NCBI RefSeq assembly: GCF_004343585.1
Contig: NZ_SLYW01000002.1
Span: 992,001 to 1,056,000, forward strand
Direction of reading: 5' to 3'
Length of the DNA: 64,000 bases
DNA from: Neorhizobium sp. JUb45
GTDB taxonomy: Bacteria > Pseudomonadota > Alphaproteobacteria > Rhizobiales > Rhizobiaceae
Below, in pieces: positions 49,743 through 58,634 of this stretch. Each line of letters starts with the position of its first letter. Within the stretch, counting starts at the first letter, position 1. The notes below the pieces were generated by a model, which saw nothing but the letters and a program-made list of their open reading frames with translations, ran no database searches and was not told the origin of the DNA. The translations under genes and the position numbers were made by a program.

Positions 49743-51083
49743 ATGCGCGCTCTCGTGCTGGTGCCGGTTCTCAAGCAGAACCGGACCCGCGGAGCCCAAA
49801 CGGATGCGCCGCTTGTCGCGGCACCTCAGCGTTCCAATGAAGCCAGGCTGGAAGAGGCGATCGGGCTTGCCCGCGCCATCGACCTTGTCATCGCACAGGG
49901 CCTGATCGTTGGGGTCAATCAGCCGCGTCCGGCGACCCTGATCGGCACCGGCAAGATGGAAGAGATCAAGGCGCTGCTCGACGAGCATGATGCCGGTCTG
50001 GTGATCGTCGATCATCCGCTGACGCCTGTGCAGCAGCGCAATCTCGAAAAGGAATGGGGCGCCAAGGTCATCGACCGTACCGGCCTCATCCTCGAAATTT
50101 TTGGCCGCCGCGCCTCCACGAAGGAAGGCACGCTGCAGGTCGATCTTGCACATCTGAACTACCAGAAGGGCCGACTGGTTCGCAGCTGGACCCACCTGGA
50201 ACGCCAGCGCGGTGGCGCGGGCTTCATGGGTGGTCCGGGTGAAACCCAGATCGAGGCCGACCGGCGGCAGTTGCAGGACAAGATCATCAAGCTGGAGCGC
50301 GAGCTCGAGCAGGTGGTGCGGACCCGTCAGCTTCACCGTGCCAAGCGCCGCAAGGTGCCGCATCCGATCGTGGCGCTGGTGGGTTACACCAACGCCGGCA
50401 AATCGACGCTGTTCAACCGCATCACCGGTGCGGGTGTTCTGGCCGAAGACATGCTGTTTGCAACGCTCGACCCGACGCTGCGCCGCATGAAGCTGCCGCA
50501 TGGCCGCACGGTCATTCTCTCCGATACTGTCGGCTTCATTTCCGACCTGCCGACGCATCTGGTCGCTGCCTTCCGTGCAACGCTGGAAGAGGTGCTGGAA
50601 GCGGATCTCATCCTGCATGTGCGTGACATGTCCGACCCGGACAATGCCGCCCAATCGGGTGATGTTCTTCGCATCCTTGCCGATCTGGGGATCGGCGAGA
50701 AGGAAGGTGCCGAACGCATCATCGAGGTATGGAACAAGATTGATCGTCTTGAGCCGGAAACGCATGACGCATTGGCGGATCGGGCTGCGGGCCGCGACAA
50801 CATCATGGCGCTGTCCGCTGTCACCGGCGAGGGCGTCGATCCGCTGATGGACGAGATCTCGCGCCGTCTTTCCGGCGTGCTGACCGAAACCGCCGTGACC
50901 ATTCCGCCGGAAAAGCTGGCGCTGGTGTCGTGGGTCTATGCCAATGCCATCGTCGATGACCGCAAGGACAACGAGGACGGTTCCGTGACGCTGGAAGTGC
51001 GCATGTCGGAAGCGCAGGCGGCGGAACTGGACCGCAAGCTAGGCAATGGCACCAGGCCGGACAAGGAAGATTGGGAACGCTGA
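49743..51083 (+). CDS. hflX: Ribosome-associated GTPase HflX
   Basis: Splits stalled 70S ribosomes during heat and other stress. 446 residues: HflX N-terminal domain (about 1-200, with LIGTGKMEEIKALL and LAHLNYQKGRLVRSWTHLER), GGPGETQIEADRR before the GTPase domain, G1 GYTNAGKSTLF, G3 DTVGFISDLP, G4 NKID, then a short C-terminal domain. The first ATG is at 49743 with a weak ribosome-binding site. The frame stays open back to a stop at 49593 but has no ATG, GTG or TTG there. Confidence 0.95.
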   Translation: MRALVLVPVLKQNRTRGAQTDAPLVAAPQRSNEARLEEAIGLARAIDLVIAQGLIVGVNQPRPATLIGTGKMEEIKALLDEHDAGLVIVDHPLTPVQQRNLEKEWGAKVIDRTGLILEIFGRRASTKEGTLQVDLAHLNYQKGRLVRSWTHLERQRGGAGFMGGPGETQIEADRRQLQDKIIKLERELEQVVRTRQLHRAKRRKVPHPIVALVGYTNAGKSTLFNRITGAGVLAEDMLFATLDPTLRRMKLPHGRTVILSDTVGFISDLPTHLVAAFRATLEEVLEADLILHVRDMSDPDNAAQSGDVLRILADLGIGEKEGAERIIEVWNKIDRLEPETHDALADRAAGRDNIMALSAVTGEGVDPLMDEISRRLSGVLTETAVTIPPEKLALVSWVYANAIVDDRKDNEDGSVTLEVRMSEAQAAELDRKLGNGTRPDKEDWER

Positions 51084-51116
51084 CCTTACGGCATACCGTA
51101 ACGTCAAGAGATCAAC

Positions 51117-51149
51117 ATGCCCGCGTCACAGGCTGACGCGGGCATTTCT
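51117..51149 (+). terminator. Intrinsic terminator of hflX
   Basis: A perfect 12-bp stem ATGCCCGCGTCA/TGACGCGGGCAT (51117-51128, 51134-51145) with loop CAGGC, followed by TTCT. It lies 33 bp after hflX and 32 bp before the next gene, so the hfq-hflX transcript probably ends here. Confidence 0.8.
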
Positions 51150-51181
51150 ACGTTAAGCGGCGGCTGTTTTCGAGGAATGTG

Positions 51182-51517
51182 ATGAACGATCTCAAGATCC
51201 GTCTGATGGGCGTATTGCTGCTGGCCATCGGCATCGTTCTTGGCTGGCATGGGGTGCTGCGGCCGATGGAAAAAGCGTGGGCGGGCGTGGCGGAGGTCAA
51301 TTACCAGCCGAATGTCTTTTTGCTCGTTCCGGCCTCACTGATATTTGGAATCGGTTTCGCGCTTTATGGTAAGCGCCTCAATTATCGCAATGCTGACAGG
51401 CAGACGCTGACGGCCCTGGGATGGCTGATGTTCGCGGTCGTGGCAGTGCTGACCGCCGGCGGCTACTGGTATTTCAAGCAGCAGCTCGCAGCGGTCGGTT
51501 ATCAGTCGACGCGCTGA
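51182..51517 (+). CDS. Small inner-membrane protein of unknown function
   Basis: 111 residues with three predicted membrane helices (about 8-26, 44-60 and 77-97), joined by a loop that contains GWHGVLRPMEKAWAG and a basic KRLNYRNADRQ turn. No family recognised. ATG 51182 follows CGAGGAATGT; a GTG one codon earlier is possible. The gene ends 16 bp inside the convergent monooxygenase gene. In rhizobia hflX is, as I recall, usually close to mazG; this gene and the next lie between them here. Confidence 0.72.
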   Translation: MNDLKIRLMGVLLLAIGIVLGWHGVLRPMEKAWAGVAEVNYQPNVFLLVPASLIFGIGFALYGKRLNYRNADRQTLTALGWLMFAVVAVLTAGGYWYFKQQLAAVGYQSTR

Positions 51518-52692
51518 TCGAAGCCGATCCTCTTCACCGGATCGAGAAATTCTCCCGTGACAAGCCGGCTGATCAACTGGCGCATCAGCGGTAGCTGCGT
51601 TGTCGGGGCAATGGCGATGTCGCGGATGACCGGCAGAATTTTGCTGTCGGACTGATAGAAGGGCGTCATCACCAAGCTCAGTGTCTGGTAGAGCCAGATG
51701 TGCAGGCGGCGTTGCCTGAGATGCAGGTCGAGCGCATCCTCGATCGTTGCGGATCGCTCCAGCGCCGTTATCAGGGAGGCGGCGTCGAGCAGGGCCATGT
51801 TGGCACCCTGGCCAAGCTGCGGGCTTGTCGCATGCCATGCGTCGCCGATGCGCAGCAGGCGACGGCCGGCGATCGGCTTGCGGGTATGATGACGGTAGCG
51901 CGCATGCACCGGTTCGGCGATCTCGGCAAAGGGCACCGTCTCCGGCCACATTTTTGCGACTTCGGCGATCCAGACATCGCGGCCGGAATTCCGCCAGGCG
52001 TCGATATCCTGATTTCGGAGGCTCCAGAAAAACGTCGCCATTTTTGACGCGCCGTCGCGGGCAGTGCCGACCGGCAGCACGCCGGCCATGCGGCTGGCGC
52101 GAAAATAACGCTGTTCCAGTTCATGCGGATGAAACGGACCATCTTCCGGCCACGGCACGGTTGCCCAGAGGGCGCCGTAACCGAGTTCCTTCGATGCGAT
52201 GTGCCCAATCGGCGAATTGGCGCCCATGCCGTCGATGGCGAGATCCGCGGGCGGCGTTACGCGGCCGCCTTCCAGAACGATTGTCGGCCTTTCGCCACCG
52301 GTCATGTCCACGGCTTTCGACGAGGTCTCGAAAGTTACGCCGGCCGACACTGCCGCTTTGAGAAGAATATCGAACAGGGCGACGCGCTGGATGGCGATGC
52401 CGTGCCGCGCCTTGCCGTAGCCGATTTCCAGAACCGTCCTGTTCGATCCCGCAAGCTTGCCATGCATGCGGTTGATGACGGCGCCGCGTGCCGCCGCCTT
52501 GTCGAGCAGGCCCATATGCGACAGAACGGTTGCCCCGGTCGGCTGTAGCACGAAGCCGGAGCCGACCGGTTGCGGTGCGGCCATCTGGTCGTAGATGACG
52601 ACCTTTGCGCCACGGCTGGCCAGCATGGCGGCAAGCGACAACCCGCCAATGCCCGCGCCGGCAATGGCGATCTCGAGTTTTTCAAATCGCAT
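51502..52692 (-). CDS. FAD-dependent monooxygenase (UbiH/PHBH-type)
   Basis: 396 residues of the flavoprotein aromatic-hydroxylase fold. The dinucleotide-binding motif AGAGIGGLSLAAMLASRGAK at the N-terminus ends in a Tyr-Asp (VIYDQ), the DG motif appears as AIDGMGANSPI, and the GD motif as RIGDAWHATSPQLGQGANMAL. The substrate cannot be told; members range from ubiquinone biosynthesis to catabolism of aromatic compounds. No TetR/LysR regulator or pathway genes are adjacent. Upstream of mazG by reading order on the minus strand is a gap of about 33 bp. Confidence 0.88.
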   Translation of the reverse strand: MRFEKLEIAIAGAGIGGLSLAAMLASRGAKVVIYDQMAAPQPVGSGFVLQPTGATVLSHMGLLDKAAARGAVINRMHGKLAGSNRTVLEIGYGKARHGIAIQRVALFDILLKAAVSAGVTFETSSKAVDMTGGERPTIVLEGGRVTPPADLAIDGMGANSPIGHIASKELGYGALWATVPWPEDGPFHPHELEQRYFRASRMAGVLPVGTARDGASKMATFFWSLRNQDIDAWRNSGRDVWIAEVAKMWPETVPFAEIAEPVHARYRHHTRKPIAGRRLLRIGDAWHATSPQLGQGANMALLDAASLITALERSATIEDALDLHLRQRRLHIWLYQTLSLVMTPFYQSDSKILPVIRDIAIAPTTQLPLMRQLISRLVTGEFLDPVKRIGFDQRVD

Positions 52693-52725
52693 GCTGGTGG
52701 CCTGTCGTGATCATGTCGTCTTGGC

Positions 52726-53559
52726 TCACGTCAGTTCTCGCTCGATCGCCTTGGCCGCCTGCCAAAGCTCTTCCATCTTCTCCAGCGATGCCGCCTCGAG
52801 CGTCTCATTTCGTTTCTCAAGAGACGTTTCGATATGGTTGAATCGGCGACGAAACTTTGTGTTGGTGCCGCGCAGGGCATTTTCCGGATCGGCACCGACA
52901 TGGCGGCCGATATTGACCAGAGCAAAGATCAGGTCGCCGAGTTCGTCGCTGACGGATTCCGGCTTGCCGGCCTTCATCGCCTCGCGCAATTCGCCGATTT
53001 CTTCCTCGATCTTGTCGAGGATCGGTTCCGCCTCGGACCAGTCGAAACCGACACGGGCCGCCTGTTCCTGCAGTTTCAGGGCTTCGGTCAGTGCGGGCTG
53101 GCTGCGCTGGACGCCGCCGAGATGGCCGGCCTTGAAGTCTTCCGTGATGCCACGCTTGGCACGTCGTTCGGCACGATCGCGCTTTTCCTGTTTCTTGATG
53201 GCGTCCCATTGCAGTTTTACGGCTTCCGGTGTGTCGGCATCGGAGCGGGCAAACACATGCGGGTGGCGGCGGATCATCTTTTGGGTAACTGCCTCGACGA
53301 CGTCGCCGAAGCCGAACTCGCCGGCTTCTTCGGCGATACGCGAATGGAAGACCACCTGCAGCAGAAGGTCGCCGAGTTCATCGCAGAGATCGTCCATGTC
53401 CTTGCGCTCGATCGCGTCGGCCACCTCATAGGCTTCCTCGATCGTGTAGGGCTTGATCGTCTCATAGGTCTGGACGATGTCCCAGGGGCAACCCGTTTCG
53501 GGATTGCGCAGCGCCGCCATGATCTCGATCAGCCGCGAAATGTCCTGCGATGCTTCCAT
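52726..53559 (-). CDS. mazG: Nucleoside triphosphate pyrophosphohydrolase MazG
   Basis: Hydrolyses (d)NTPs to monophosphates, cleaning the nucleotide pool and lowering ppGpp signalling in E. coli. 277 residues with two MazG modules. The active first module has the metal-binding pattern EEAYEVADAIERKDMDDL then CDELGDLLLQVVFHSRIAEE. The second (EEEIGELREAMKAG then SDELGDLIFALVNIGRH) is also well conserved. The N-terminal RNPETGCPWDIVQT is typical. It lies 25 bp after the deaminase gene on the same strand. Confidence 0.95.
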   Translation of the reverse strand: MEASQDISRLIEIMAALRNPETGCPWDIVQTYETIKPYTIEEAYEVADAIERKDMDDLCDELGDLLLQVVFHSRIAEEAGEFGFGDVVEAVTQKMIRRHPHVFARSDADTPEAVKLQWDAIKKQEKRDRAERRAKRGITEDFKAGHLGGVQRSQPALTEALKLQEQAARVGFDWSEAEPILDKIEEEIGELREAMKAGKPESVSDELGDLIFALVNIGRHVGADPENALRGTNTKFRRRFNHIETSLEKRNETLEAASLEKMEELWQAAKAIERELT

Positions 53560-53584
53560 GCCAATAAATCCTTCGAACGTCGCT

Positions 53585-54172
53585 TCAGCGAAGCGGAATG
53601 CTGTTATCGGCCTTGGCCGATTGGTAAAGGCCGGACAGGCTGTCGTAGATCGACCTGATCAGCGTCGTCTGCTCCCTGAGCTGTTTGCGCAGTGGCTTGT
53701 CTTCGGTCTCGACCAGATCGCCGATATAGTAGGAATGCCAGAAGGCGTTGTTTCGCCGATAGCCGCCCGGCTCCAGTCCAAACACCTCCTTGAGGATCTT
53801 CAGATCATGCGGGATGGCGAAAGCGTCGCGCGAATCCTCGTGGCTGAAGAAATAGTAGAAATTGTCGAAACCGGCCCATGTGATCGCCGACATGCACATC
53901 GTGCAGGGTTCATGGGTGGAGAGAAAGATCAGTTCCTTCGGATCGAACTTTTCCTTCAATTCATGAAAACGTTTGAGTGCATGGATTTCGCCATGCCAGA
54001 GCGGGTTTTCCGTCTCGTTATTGGTTTCGGCGATGACTAGCGACAGGTCGGACTTGCGCAGGATGGCGGCGCCGAACACCTTGTTGCCGGCAGCAACGCC
54101 TTTTGCCGTTAGCGGCAGGATGTTATGCTCGATGACGTCGAGCAGGCGTGGTGCCAGTGTCTTTGCGGCCAT
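53585..54172 (-). CDS. Zinc-dependent nucleoside/nucleobase deaminase family protein
   Basis: 195 residues of the cytidine/guanine-type deaminase fold. Zinc site: His-Gly-Glu in WHGEIHAL and the PCTMCMSAI motif with two Cys ligands. The sequence after the PCxxC motif (WAGFDNFYYFFSHEDSRDAF) is unlike TadA, so tRNA editing is unlikely. ATG 54172 follows CCGGAGCTTC. It would be transcribed ahead of mazG, another nucleotide-pool enzyme, which suggests salvage or damaged-nucleotide clearance. Substrate unknown. Confidence 0.82.
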   Translation of the reverse strand: MAAKTLAPRLLDVIEHNILPLTAKGVAAGNKVFGAAILRKSDLSLVIAETNNETENPLWHGEIHALKRFHELKEKFDPKELIFLSTHEPCTMCMSAITWAGFDNFYYFFSHEDSRDAFAIPHDLKILKEVFGLEPGGYRRNNAFWHSYYIGDLVETEDKPLRKQLREQTTLIRSIYDSLSGLYQSAKADNSIPLR

Positions 54173-54523
54173 GATCGAAGCTCCGGTTATTGCGCCGCAC
54201 CTTAGAACATGTCTCGGGCAAGTGTGCAGCGGTTTTGCCCTTTGGATTTGCATAACAACAGGAAATCCCGTCGGCTCGCAATTTAAGCGGCAAAGCCTGA
54301 TCAAATCGCAGGTTGCGGCATTGCGGCCAAAGGCTAGGCGCTTTAATCCGCAACTTTCAATTCTCGGCATCGCCGCCTGCAAAAATGGATGGCGGTTGCT
54401 TTTACTCAGCCTGAGCGGTTGCGGAGTAGGAAAATGTCGGCATTCTGGTTTCTGCGCACGCCCTTTTCTTCTAAGGAACGGCGAAATCGCGCTAAATTGC
54501 AATTCGCAATAGATGAGTTGGCA
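54173..54523. other. Intergenic region between divergent deaminase and cysG genes
   Basis: 351 bp that should hold promoters of both units. An ATTGC-N5-GCAAT inverted repeat at 54496-54510 has LysR-type character and lies 14 bp before the chosen cysG start. The last 90 bp are in frame with cysG and contain an ATG at 54434 preceded by GGAGTAGG, so part of this region may be translated. No other gene seen. Confidence 0.5.
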
Positions 54524-55966
54524 ATGAGCAGTGAAAACGCACGCCTGAATGTTTTTCCCGCCTTCTTCCGGGTGTCCGGTAAGACTGTTGCGGTTTTCGG
54601 CAATGGTGACGAAGCCTTCGCCAAGGCACGTCTTCTGAGGAATACCGACGCCACGATCGTCGCTTACGCCGCCGAGCCGGAAGCCGAATATGCGGCTTTC
54701 CTGGCTGAGCAGCACATCGCCACCCGTCATCTCGATTTTTCGCCTGAGCTTCTCGATGGCACCACGCTGGTTTTTGCCGCGACCGGTGATGCCGCACTGG
54801 ATCGCCGCATCGTGGCCGCCGCCCGCGAGCGCCGCATTCCGGCTAATGCCGTCGATCAGCCCGAAGTCTGCGATTTCTACACGCCGGCTCTCGTCAGCCG
54901 CGCGCCCGTTGCAATTGCGATCGGCACCGAAGGGGCAGGGCCGGTTCTCGCCCAGATGATCCGCGCCCGTATCGACCAGATGCTGTCGCCTTCGCTCGGC
55001 CGCCTTGCCACTCTTGCCGCCGACTATCGTGACGCCGCCGAAAAGCTGGTGCCGCGTGGCGTGGCGCGCCGCATTTTCTGGCGCCGGTTCTTTTCCGCAA
55101 GCGTTGCCGATGCGGTCGATGCCGGCGATATCGCCACTGCGCGCCGCACCGCCAATGCGCTTCTGTCCGCCGATAACAGTGTTTCCGGCCATGTCTGGCT
55201 GGTGGGTGCTGGTCCGGGTGCCGAAGACCTTTTGACGTTGCGCGCCCAGCGCGTGCTGATGGAAGCCGATGTGATCGTTTACGACGCCTTGGTGCCGCAG
55301 GCGATCGTCGATATGGGTCGCCGCGATGCCGAACGTATTTCAGTCGGCAAGCGCAAGAACGCGCATTCGAAGACGCAGGGCGAGATCAACGATCTGCTGG
55401 TCGAGCTCGGCAAGGCCGGCCAGCGTGTTGTGCGCCTGAAATCCGGTGATCCGCTGGTTTATGGTCGTGCGGCCGAAGAAATGGACGCGTTGCGCAAGGC
55501 CGGCATTTCCTATGAAATCGTGCCCGGCATCACCTCCGCCTTTGCCGCCGCTGCCGATTTCGATCTGCCGCTGACGCTGCGCGGTGTTGCTTCCTCGCTG
55601 ATCTTCACGACCGGTCATGACCTGACCGGCGACACGCTGCCCGACTGGGCAAGCCTTGCGGTCAACGGTGCCACGGTTGCCGTCTATATGGGCCGCACGG
55701 TTGCCGCCTCCGTCACGGATCGTCTGATCGAAGCCGGTCTTTCGCCCGATACGCATGTGGCCGCGATCGAAAACGCCAGCCGCCGGGATCGCCGGCTGTT
55801 TCATGGCCGTCTCTCCGATCTGCCAGATCTGGAGCTGCGCGACGAACTGACAGGCCCTGTCATGGTGATCATCGGCGACGCCGTTGCCGGTGCGAATTTG
55901 CAAAAGTCCGAGCCGATGGCGGTGGGTATCGTCACGGCACGCGAAGGAATGGGATCAAAACAATGA
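54524..55966 (+). CDS. cysG: Siroheme synthase CysG (precorrin-2 dehydrogenase / uroporphyrinogen-III C-methyltransferase)
   Basis: Makes siroheme for the sulfite reductase encoded downstream. 480 residues: N-terminal NAD-dependent dehydrogenase/ferrochelatase domain (about 1-210, FRVSGKTVAVFGNGDEAFAK) and C-terminal SAM-dependent methyltransferase (from about 222, VWLVGAGPGAEDLLTLRAQ, then VVRLKSGDPLVYGRA and VYMGRT). Start chosen at ATG 54524, where the family sequence begins; ATG 54434, with a better ribosome-binding site, would add 30 residues. Stop overlaps the next gene as ATGA. Confidence 0.95.
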   Translation: MSSENARLNVFPAFFRVSGKTVAVFGNGDEAFAKARLLRNTDATIVAYAAEPEAEYAAFLAEQHIATRHLDFSPELLDGTTLVFAATGDAALDRRIVAAARERRIPANAVDQPEVCDFYTPALVSRAPVAIAIGTEGAGPVLAQMIRARIDQMLSPSLGRLATLAADYRDAAEKLVPRGVARRIFWRRFFSASVADAVDAGDIATARRTANALLSADNSVSGHVWLVGAGPGAEDLLTLRAQRVLMEADVIVYDALVPQAIVDMGRRDAERISVGKRKNAHSKTQGEINDLLVELGKAGQRVVRLKSGDPLVYGRAAEEMDALRKAGISYEIVPGITSAFAAAADFDLPLTLRGVASSLIFTTGHDLTGDTLPDWASLAVNGATVAVYMGRTVAASVTDRLIEAGLSPDTHVAAIENASRRDRRLFHGRLSDLPDLELRDELTGPVMVIIGDAVAGANLQKSEPMAVGIVTAREGMGSKQ

Positions 55967-56277
55967 CTGACAAGGTTTTGACTGCCAACCGCCTGTCCGA
56001 CGGCATTGCCGTCTGGCTGGACGCGACCGGCCAGTGGAACGAACGCCTGCAGGATGCGCTGGTGGCGCGCCATGCGGAAGCCGTCACTTCGCTGGAAGCC
56101 ATCGGCAAGCGCGATTTTGTCGATAACCGGGTCGTCGATGTGGCCGTTGTCGATGTGCAGGAGATCAATGGCCAGCTCTGGCCGGTTCGTCTGCGCGAGC
56201 GCATCCGCGCCCAGGGGCCGACCATGCATTACGCTACCGGTTACGGCACCGCCGACCCGGCCTTCATCGCAGTCTGA
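55963..56277 (+). CDS. DUF2849-domain protein in the sulfite-reduction operon
   Basis: 104 residues, soluble, beginning TDKVLTANRLSDGIAVWLDATG and ending with GPTMHYATGYGTADPAF. This family is regularly found between cysG and cysI in alphaproteobacteria. No catalytic motif is evident. ATGA overlap with cysG and an 18-bp gap to cysI place it firmly in the operon. A role in assembling or regulating sulfite reduction is inference from context. Confidence 0.87.
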   Translation: MTDKVLTANRLSDGIAVWLDATGQWNERLQDALVARHAEAVTSLEAIGKRDFVDNRVVDVAVVDVQEINGQLWPVRLRERIRAQGPTMHYATGYGTADPAFIAV

Positions 56278-56295
56278 GTTTGATCCGGGACCGTC

Positions 56296-57969
56296 ATGTA
56301 TCGTTACGATGAATTCGACCACGCTTTTGTTGCCGACCGCGTGGAGCAGTTTCGCGATCAGGTATCGCGCCGTCTGTCGGGTGAACTGGCCGAGGATGCG
56401 TTCAAGCCGCTGCGGCTGATGAACGGTGTTTATCTTCAGCTGCATGCCTATATGCTGCGCGTCGCCATTCCCTATGGCACGCTGAATGGCAAACAGATGC
56501 GCATGCTGGCGCATATCGCCCGTAAATATGACCGCGGTTACGGCCATTTCACCACCCGCCAGAACATCCAGTATAACTGGCCAAGGCTTTCGGACACACC
56601 GGACATTCTGGCCGAACTGGCAAGCGTGGAAATGCACGCGCTGCAGACGTCCGGCAACTGCATACGCAATGTCACCGCCGACCACTTTGCTGGTGCTGCT
56701 GCCGACGAAGTGGCCGACCCGCGCCCTTATGCGGAAATCCTGCGCCAGTGGTCGTCGGTTCACCCGGAATTTTCGTTTCTTCCGCGCAAATTCAAGATCG
56801 CCGTGACCGGTGCCGAGCGCGACCGTGCCGCCATTCAGGTCCACGATATCGGCCTGCATCTGAAAAAGAATGCGGCTGGCGAGATCGGCTTTGCCGTTTA
56901 TGTCGGTGGCGGACAGGGTCGCACGCCGCTGATCGCCAAGAAGATCAAGGACTTTCTGCCCGAGGCCGATCTCCTGACCTACATCACCGCGATCATGCGC
57001 GTTTATAACCTGCATGGCCGCCGCGACAACAAGTACAAGGCACGTATCAAGATCCTCGTGCATGAGACGGGTGTCGAGGAACTGACGCGGCAGGTCGAGG
57101 AAGAGTTTTCGCATCTGGCCGGCACCGAGTTGACGCTGCCTGTCGCCGATATCGAAGCCATCAGCGCCTATTTTGCGCCGCCCGCCCTGCCGGCGCGTGC
57201 CGAAGGCTGGGCGCAACTGGCGGGCTGGAAAAAGGCCGATGCCGGGTTTGCCCGCTGGGTGGATCAGAACGTCTGTCCCCACAAACATCCCGATTACGGG
57301 ATGGTGACGATTTCGCTGAAACCGATCGGCGGCATTCCGGGTGATGCCTCGGATGTGCAGATGGATGCGATTGCCGATTTGGCCGAAGAATTCGGCAATG
57401 ACGAAATCCGCATCAGCCATGAGCAGAACGTCATCCTGCCACATGTGGCGCTGGCCGATCTGGAGCCGCTTTATCGCGCGCTGCTGGCGCAGGGGCTGGA
57501 GACCGCCAATGCCGGGCTGATCACCGATATCATTGCCTGTCCCGGCCTGGACTATTGCGCACTGGCGAATGCCCGCTCGATCCCGGTGGCGCAGGAGATT
57601 TCCACCCGTTTTGGCGCGCCGGAGCGGCAGGCGGAAATCGGTGAGCTGAAGATCAAGATTTCGGGCTGCATCAATGCCTGCGGTCACCACCATGTCGGCC
57701 ATATCGGTCTGCTGGGGGTCGAAAAGAAGGGCGCGGAGCTCTACCAGATCACCCTGGGTGGCTCTGGCGACGAACACACGTCGATCGGCGAGATCATCGG
57801 CCGTGGTTTCGAACCGTCCAAGGTGACGGATGCGATCGAAAAGATCGTCGATACCTATCTCGGACTTCGGCTGTCCAGGGACGAGATCTTTCTGGATGCC
57901 TATCGGCGCGTCGGGCCGCAGCCTTTCAAGGATGCGCTCTATGGCGATGCCAAGGCGGAGGCGGCTTGA
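56296..57969 (+). CDS. cysI: Sulfite reductase hemoprotein subunit (nitrite/sulfite reductase family)
   Basis: Siroheme/[4Fe-4S] enzyme making six-electron reductions, here most likely sulfite to sulfide. 557 residues with two ferredoxin-like half domains and two siroheme-binding halves. The cluster ligands are Cys415 and Cys421 (IACPGLDYCAL) and Cys458 and Cys462 (SGCINACGHHH). The first half has TTRQNIQYNW and GNCIRNVT. The nitrite reductase alternative is less likely because cysG and DUF934 neighbours are typical of assimilatory sulfate reduction. DUF934 follows after 3 bp. Confidence 0.94.
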   Translation: MYRYDEFDHAFVADRVEQFRDQVSRRLSGELAEDAFKPLRLMNGVYLQLHAYMLRVAIPYGTLNGKQMRMLAHIARKYDRGYGHFTTRQNIQYNWPRLSDTPDILAELASVEMHALQTSGNCIRNVTADHFAGAAADEVADPRPYAEILRQWSSVHPEFSFLPRKFKIAVTGAERDRAAIQVHDIGLHLKKNAAGEIGFAVYVGGGQGRTPLIAKKIKDFLPEADLLTYITAIMRVYNLHGRRDNKYKARIKILVHETGVEELTRQVEEEFSHLAGTELTLPVADIEAISAYFAPPALPARAEGWAQLAGWKKADAGFARWVDQNVCPHKHPDYGMVTISLKPIGGIPGDASDVQMDAIADLAEEFGNDEIRISHEQNVILPHVALADLEPLYRALLAQGLETANAGLITDIIACPGLDYCALANARSIPVAQEISTRFGAPERQAEIGELKIKISGCINACGHHHVGHIGLLGVEKKGAELYQITLGGSGDEHTSIGEIIGRGFEPSKVTDAIEKIVDTYLGLRLSRDEIFLDAYRRVGPQPFKDALYGDAKAEAA

Positions 57970-57972
57970 AGC

Positions 57973-58500
57973 ATGGCGACCGAACAAAAGATCTGGCGCG
58001 AGAGTGGTTTTGTCGACAACGATCCCTGGGTGATCGAGACAGACGAGGTGAAGGCGGGCGAGGGCCAGAAGGTTCTGCTGCCGCTGGACGCTCTCATCGC
58101 CAGGGCAGAGGAGAGCAACGATGTCGGTCTTGGCGTTGTGCTTTACCCGGCGGACGATGTGACGAAGTTGGAGCCCTATCTGTCGCGGCTGGACGTCGTG
58201 GCGGTGAGCTTTCCGGCCTTCAATGATGGCCGGGCGTTTTCGCAAGGCACGCTGTTGCGAGATCGGCTGGGTTATGGCGGAGAAGTGCGCGCCGTCGGTG
58301 ACGTGCTGATCGACCAGGTGCCGCTGATGCTGCGGGTGGGGATCGACACGTTTGCTGTGACCAATGCGACGGCCATCAAGCGGTTGTCGGAAGGACGCCT
58401 GCCGGGTATCAACGAACATTACCAGCCGGCGGTGAAGGCAGCGGAAGCGGGCCAGGGCTATAGCTGGCGCCGCCGTGCACTGGCTGCGCAGCAGGCGTGA
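57973..58500 (+). CDS. DUF934-domain protein of the sulfite-reduction operon
   Basis: 175 residues. The family appears next to cysI or cysH in proteobacteria that lack the flavoprotein CysJ, and is thought to help sulfite reduction; its chemistry is not known. Visible conserved patches are WVIETDEV near residue 15, FPAFNDGRAFSQGTLLRDRLGY in the middle and GDVLIDQVPLMLRVGIDTF. Only 3 bp separate it from cysI, so translation is coupled. Confidence 0.9.
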   Translation: MATEQKIWRESGFVDNDPWVIETDEVKAGEGQKVLLPLDALIARAEESNDVGLGVVLYPADDVTKLEPYLSRLDVVAVSFPAFNDGRAFSQGTLLRDRLGYGGEVRAVGDVLIDQVPLMLRVGIDTFAVTNATAIKRLSEGRLPGINEHYQPAVKAAEAGQGYSWRRRALAAQQA

Positions 58501-58511
58501 CAAGCTGACCG

Positions 58512-58539
58512 CTTTGAAACCTGAGGATTTTGGTATAAT
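58512..58539 (+). promoter_or_regulatory. Possible fpr promoter
   Basis: A TATAAT hexamer at 58534-58539 follows a CTTTGA (58512-58517) after 16 bp, resembling an alphaproteobacterial housekeeping promoter with a weak -35. It lies about 100 bp before fpr. A GC-rich 7-bp inverted repeat GCGGCGC/GCGCCGC is in the leader. Confidence 0.4.
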
Positions 58540-58634
58540 TCCGAAAACCATTGAGGGTCTCTCCGTGATATGAGGGACTGGAGGGCGGCGCCGATGCGCC
58601 GCGAAACGATGACGAACGAGACTGGACCGGCCTA

